The position numbers and the translations under genes were made by a program. From positions 1 through 9,821 of the forward strand of contig CAMTXZ010000243.1 in NCBI GenBank assembly GCA_947085765.1: a stretch of 9,821 bases of DNA. Reading direction: 5' to 3'. The stretch's first letter is position 1. Every line of letters begins with the position of its first letter. The notes under the pieces were generated by a model. That model saw nothing but the letters and a program-made list of their open reading frames with translations, did not search any database and was not told where the DNA came from. Of this stretch, positions 6,748 to 9,821 are shown one piece after another. The DNA comes from JAKFXL01 sp947085765 (GTDB lineage: Bacteria > Pseudomonadota > Gammaproteobacteria > Tenderiales > Tenderiaceae).

Positions 6748-7338
6748 GCTGGCCAGTACGATTTGGCAGATATGTTCAAGCCTTTCAATGTGCTCGAAAG
6801 CCGTCCAAGGGTCCCTGGCCACTGCAATTACACCATGACGATCCAGGCCGACAATGTCTGCTGAGATAGCTCCGTTTGGCTGTAACTCCAACGCGTGGCA
6901 GGTTGCTTCAGCCAGCTCATTACTAATGGCAGGTACAAAAGGGACGTTTGGAGCGACTTTTGTATAGCGATGAATCTCGGGGAATTCCAGTGAAAGTGAT
7001 GGCAAATCATACCCAGCATACATAGCCGCAATTGTATAAGTTGGGTGGACATGGATAACTGATCGGGTATCAATAAGCTCCGACAAAAGCCGTCTATGCA
7101 GTTCTATTTCACCGCTAGGTTTGCCGGTCGCCTCAGTGTTGACCTTTACAAGGGACTTGTCTGCCTGAAACTCCAACTTGACCAGACTCTCAGCATCCAG
7201 ACGCTGTTTCTTTGTGCCGCTTGGTGTTATGTAAATCCAGTTTTCATTTTTTCGCCGTACTGATCCATTCCCATCCCGGGTTGAAATCCAACCCCGGCTA
7301 TAACACTCTTTTAAGACATCGCAAATTGCAGTGATCAT
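6730..7338 (-). CDS. Class II aldolase/adducin family protein
   Basis: This 202-residue cytoplasmic protein has the class II aldolase/adducin fold, whose members are zinc-dependent sugar-phosphate aldolases, epimerases or dehydratases (fuculose-phosphate aldolase is about 215 residues). Visible motifs: GWISTRDGNGSVR near 16-28 (the family's phosphate-binding GN-x-SVR loop), YITPSGTKK at 36-44, the catalytic acid in PSGEIELH (Glu77), the zinc pair in VIHVHPT (His96 and His98), and the third zinc ligand in LDRHGV (His168), followed by WTAFEHIERLEHICQI. All catalytic elements look intact, although Gly replaces the more usual Ile/Val in the GN-x-SVR loop. The substrate cannot be told. An AGGAG at 7351-7355 lies 12 bases before the ATG, a long spacing. 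It stands alone between the fusion gene (148 bp upstream) and the copy B remnant, and its base composition appears AT-richer than the fusion gene. Confidence 0.88.
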   Translation of the reverse strand: MITAICDVLKECYSRGWISTRDGNGSVRRKNENWIYITPSGTKKQRLDAESLVKLEFQADKSLVKVNTEATGKPSGEIELHRRLLSELIDTRSVIHVHPTYTIAAMYAGYDLPSLSLEFPEIHRYTKVAPNVPFVPAISNELAEATCHALELQPNGAISADIVGLDRHGVIAVARDPWTAFEHIERLEHICQIVLASGVVKV

Positions 7339-7486
7339 AACTAAATGGTACTCCTTTCGTGCAGCATTTTGTCGCAGCTAAAACCGATGGTGTAAACCTT
7401 GTGATGGAAAATCAATTTATCATGAAGTTAACAACCGTGATATCAATGACGCAGGATCCAGACAGCAAGATCACTGCGCCACCCTG
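7339..7486 (-). other. Spacer between fusion gene and aldolase
   Basis: These 148 bases follow the TAG of the fusion gene and precede the aldolase start. I see no coding frame, no strong hairpin and no convincing promoter. It probably holds the aldolase promoter, since the distance is long for an operon. Only the aldolase ribosome site (7351-7355) is recognisable. Confidence 0.4.
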
Positions 7487-7520
7487 CTAAACAATATACC
7501 GATCCCAACCCGCATAGGAG
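7485..7520 (-). repeat. Direct repeat copy C (real end of the fusion gene)
   Basis: This is the 3' end of the intact fusion gene, encoding NSYAGWDRYIV and TAG plus GCA. It matches copy A (4448-4483) at 34 of 36 positions and copy B (6493-6528) less well. Beyond the GCA the three flanks are unrelated by eye. Confidence 0.9.
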
Positions 7521-9821
7521 TTTCTGATAGTCCCACGTGGGATAGCCAACACGATCAGCAGAATACCGCAGACCACACCATTCCAGATCGCCAACGGCGA
7601 GGCGATGCCGTCGAGCAGCCAGGGTGCGGCGATCAGCCAAATGCCAAACGGGATGTTGATGAAACGTGTGGCGCGTCCCACCTCGGCCAGGGCGATGATC
7701 GTGAACGTCAGCACCAGCAGGCCGACCATATGATCGCTGTTGGCCATGGCGCCGGAGCTATCGAAGGCGAGTCGCGTGAAGGTAAGCCAGACGCCAATCG
7801 CAATGCTGAGCAACAAGGTCCAGGGGTAAGTCACGCCGCGCGTGGCCTGGGCCCACTGCTCGCGGGGAGTAGCGGCCAGCCCTTTGGCGGTATCTTCACT
7901 GCCGCCGTCCATCGCATCACCCTCCCAGAAAGTACGCCAGAACGGTTTGCCCTGCTTGCGCGACCACACCAGGAATTGGCCCATCGCCACGAATTCGTTC
8001 AGTGCGTAGGGGATCATCACCGCCATCGCCAGCGCGGCGATCAGGCACAGCGTGCACCAGGTACCGATTGCGATCGGCTGGATAATGACAAAATAGATGC
8101 TGACAACACCGAGCGGCAGGATCAGGATGGCCAGCGCAAGCACCATCCACGGCATGGTGCGCCAGCGGGTTTTTGTCCCCATCCAGACCATCACCAGTTC
8201 GAGCATATAGACGATGCCGCCCAGGGCGCCATCGGCAATCGGCCAGGCCTTGGACATGTCCGAGGTGATGATGGTCTCGGTGCCGTTCATCACGCCCTTC
8301 ATGTCGCCACTGCCGGCGAAAAAAGGTTCCCAGACGGTATCGATATGGCCGAGTTGATAGGCGCCGAGGATGCGGGCGATCAAAAACCCGATCAGCGCGA
8401 GCACCGCAATCGGCATGCGCTGCAACCAGCTTGCAGGCGTATAGGCCCAGCCCGGCGGCACATCCGGCTTGCCCATCATGCCGGCCATGCTCATGCCCGG
8501 CATCATCGGGATCAACACCGCCAGCGCGATCACCAGCCCACCGACCAGCGTCCCATTGGCATAGGCCTCCGGCAACGGTGTCCAGAACACCAGCGGGGCG
8601 AACATCAACCACAGCCCGACGAAGGCGTTGGCCCACTGCGCCCAGGGATTGCGACGCCACGTATCCGCCGACAGCACACTGAAGACGATCACCAGAATGC
8701 CGCTGATGACATCGCTCCAGGTCATCAGCAAATTACGCAGCTCGAACGACGGCAGCCTGCGCTCGGCCATGACCCGCAACTGATTGGCGTCGGGCACGAA
8801 GTCGCTCATGTAGCCGAGGGTGAACGGGCTGGTCAGCAGCCAGAAGCCCAGCATCATGCTGAGATAATAGGGCCAGAGCATATTGCGATGGCTTTCGACC
8901 ATCATGTCGAGCTGTTCGCCGCCGTCGCGCGGCTTCGACTCACCGCGCGGCACCAGCACCATCCCGCACTTGGGGCAGCTACCCGGTTCGCTGCGTACGA
9001 TTTCCGGGTGCATCGGACAGGTGTACTCGACCACTTGCGCGGCGTGTTTCATCTCACCATGCCCAGCATGTTCTTCATGTTGCGTAGGCTCACCACTCTC
9101 TTTGACCAAGGCGGTATGCAGCTCCAGCGTCATGCCGCATTTGGGACAGCGGCCCGGCTCGCTGGCCACCACCTCGGGGTGCATCGGACAAATGTATTCG
9201 GCTCCCTGCGGCAGCGCGGCAGGTTCCAGGGTTGTGCCGCATCTCGGGCAGTTGCCGGGTGAAGATTGGCAGACTTCCGGGTGCATCGGGCAGGCATGCA
9301 TCGCACCTCCCTTGATGGGAGATGATTTAGAGGGCGCTGTTTTTTTTCTGGAGGTGTGTTCGGGTTGCACGGCTGTTTCCGCCTCATCCAGCTCTGCCGT
9401 TTTCATTAATGAAGCGGGCAGTTCCAGACCATGTTCGCGGTACCAGCCGAGCGGATCGGCCTTTAATGCCGCCACCATTTTTGGCAATGTTTCACGCAGT
9501 AAGTGCTGGGGTCTCCAATCGAGCAAAGTACGGGCACGTGTGATGTCGAGGGCGTAGTGGTCGTTGGCCCGGTCGATCATCCACGGCTTGATGAAGCTCT
9601 CCTGGCCCGGAACCTGATCCTGAAGCCATGCACCCGCCTTGGCAATTGGCGCGGGGACATCGAATGTCTCCCACGACTCGCCGTGAATCAGTTGCTGAAA
9701 GGCATGCTGCAGCTCGTCATAACTCAACGTCTCCGGCTCGCCGAGTAGAATCGCCACCTCTGGAGGCAGCTTGGTACGCTGCTCCACTGTATGCTCAATT
9801 GCCTTCACCACATCGTCCAGA
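7487..9821 (-). CDS. Epimerase / triple heavy-metal-binding / SPW / VKOR-like membrane fusion protein (5' end beyond right edge)
   Basis: The frame is open at the right edge; 777 residues are in the window and the N-terminal Rossmann part of the first domain is missing. Numbering from the GTG at 9811: residues 1-125 are the C-terminal part of an NAD-dependent epimerase-like domain (GEPETLSYDEL, FIKPWMID, HYALDITRAR, LPKMVAALKADPLGWYREH). A charged linker leads to three metal-binding modules of the CPMHPE...CP(K/R)CG type at 174-195, 208-229 and 265-286. About twelve membrane helices follow: SPW-type segments (GFWLLTSPF at 322-330, GLWLMFAP at 399-406), a Met-rich loop (436-446), a VKOR-like four-helix unit (about 465-610) with the pair Cys586/Cys589 in WCTLC, and more SPW-type segments (GIWLIAAPWL at 723-732). 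It ends SYAGWDRYIV. VKOR proteins reoxidise quinone-linked thiols; only the CxxC pair is seen here, not the second cysteine pair. Substrate and role are unknown. Confidence 0.88.
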   Translation of the reverse strand, partial: LDDVVKAIEHTVEQRTKLPPEVAILLGEPETLSYDELQHAFQQLIHGESWETFDVPAPIAKAGAWLQDQVPGQESFIKPWMIDRANDHYALDITRARTLLDWRPQHLLRETLPKMVAALKADPLGWYREHGLELPASLMKTAELDEAETAVQPEHTSRKKTAPSKSSPIKGGAMHACPMHPEVCQSSPGNCPRCGTTLEPAALPQGAEYICPMHPEVVASEPGRCPKCGMTLELHTALVKESGEPTQHEEHAGHGEMKHAAQVVEYTCPMHPEIVRSEPGSCPKCGMVLVPRGESKPRDGGEQLDMMVESHRNMLWPYYLSMMLGFWLLTSPFTLGYMSDFVPDANQLRVMAERRLPSFELRNLLMTWSDVISGILVIVFSVLSADTWRRNPWAQWANAFVGLWLMFAPLVFWTPLPEAYANGTLVGGLVIALAVLIPMMPGMSMAGMMGKPDVPPGWAYTPASWLQRMPIAVLALIGFLIARILGAYQLGHIDTVWEPFFAGSGDMKGVMNGTETIITSDMSKAWPIADGALGGIVYMLELVMVWMGTKTRWRTMPWMVLALAILILPLGVVSIYFVIIQPIAIGTWCTLCLIAALAMAVMIPYALNEFVAMGQFLVWSRKQGKPFWRTFWEGDAMDGGSEDTAKGLAATPREQWAQATRGVTYPWTLLLSIAIGVWLTFTRLAFDSSGAMANSDHMVGLLVLTFTIIALAEVGRATRFINIPFGIWLIAAPWLLDGIASPLAIWNGVVCGILLIVLAIPRGTIRNSYAGWDRYIV
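8954..9292 (-). repeat. Three heavy-metal-binding modules (22-residue repeats)
   Basis: The units lie at 9227-9292, 9125-9190 and 8954-9019 in the fusion gene. Each encodes C-P-M-H-P-E, eight to ten residues, then C-P-(K/R)-C-G. The second and third end CGMTL/CGMVL; the first has CGTTL, losing the Met that could be a soft-metal ligand. Units 1 and 2 are close together, while a His-rich linker (HEEHAGHGEMKH) separates 2 and 3. Each should bind one metal ion, probably copper, silver or zinc, in or near the membrane surface. Confidence 0.85.

Noticed and set aside
7730..9262. 510-codon open frame on the plus strand
   Set aside because: It is antisense to the fusion gene, rich in His, Arg, Gln and Pro as expected for the reverse of a GC-rich membrane gene, and has no recognisable domain or ribosome site.
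1..9821. CRISPR arrays, tRNA or rRNA genes, transposases and integrases
   Set aside because: Neither strand shows regularly spaced repeats, cloverleaf-like sequences or motifs of these proteins.

Overview
The window looks like part of a proteobacterial chromosome, most likely a gammaproteobacterium. The reasons are the form of the ppk and radA proteins, the DUF3047 protein, and a metal-domain/SPW/vitamin-K-epoxide-reductase-like fusion protein of a kind I associate with environmental proteobacteria. Placement below class is inference. Almost everything is encoded on the minus strand; only the DUF3047 gene is on the plus strand.

Left part (1-3949), conserved core: the 5' three quarters or more of polyphosphate kinase ppk (running off the left edge), then radA (DNA repair and recombination ATPase) 96 bp upstream of it in the same direction. 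A 74-bp divergent spacer with two inverted repeats separates radA from a secreted DUF3047 protein. A small four-helix membrane protein (3993-4433) converges on the DUF3047 gene.

Middle part (about 4448-7520), gene-remnant island: on the minus strand, reading right to left, there is a class II aldolase/adducin-family gene (intact), a broken remnant of a membrane fusion protein, a frameshifted fragment of a quinol-type nitric oxide reductase, a methyl-accepting chemotaxis protein that is full length but broken by two frameshifts, and the last 23 codons of a second fusion-protein remnant. The most striking structure is a roughly 36-bp sequence that occurs three times in the same orientation (4448-4483, 6493-6528, 7485-7520). 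It encodes the tail SYAGWDRYIV plus stop of the large fusion protein. The right copy is the real end of the intact gene. The middle copy carries extra homology to the same protein with an internal deletion and a nonsense codon. The left copy is a short tail. The island is therefore bounded by, and contains, paralogous 3' ends of one gene family.

Right part (7487-9821): a very large multidomain membrane protein, cut by the right edge. It has the C-terminal part of an NAD-dependent epimerase-like domain, three CPMHP/CPKCGM heavy-metal-binding modules, SPW-type membrane segments, a VKOR-like four-helix unit with a CxxC pair, and further SPW-type segments. It may couple metal sensing or binding to a thiol redox membrane domain, but its function is unknown.

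No RNA gene, CRISPR array, transposase or integrase is visible.
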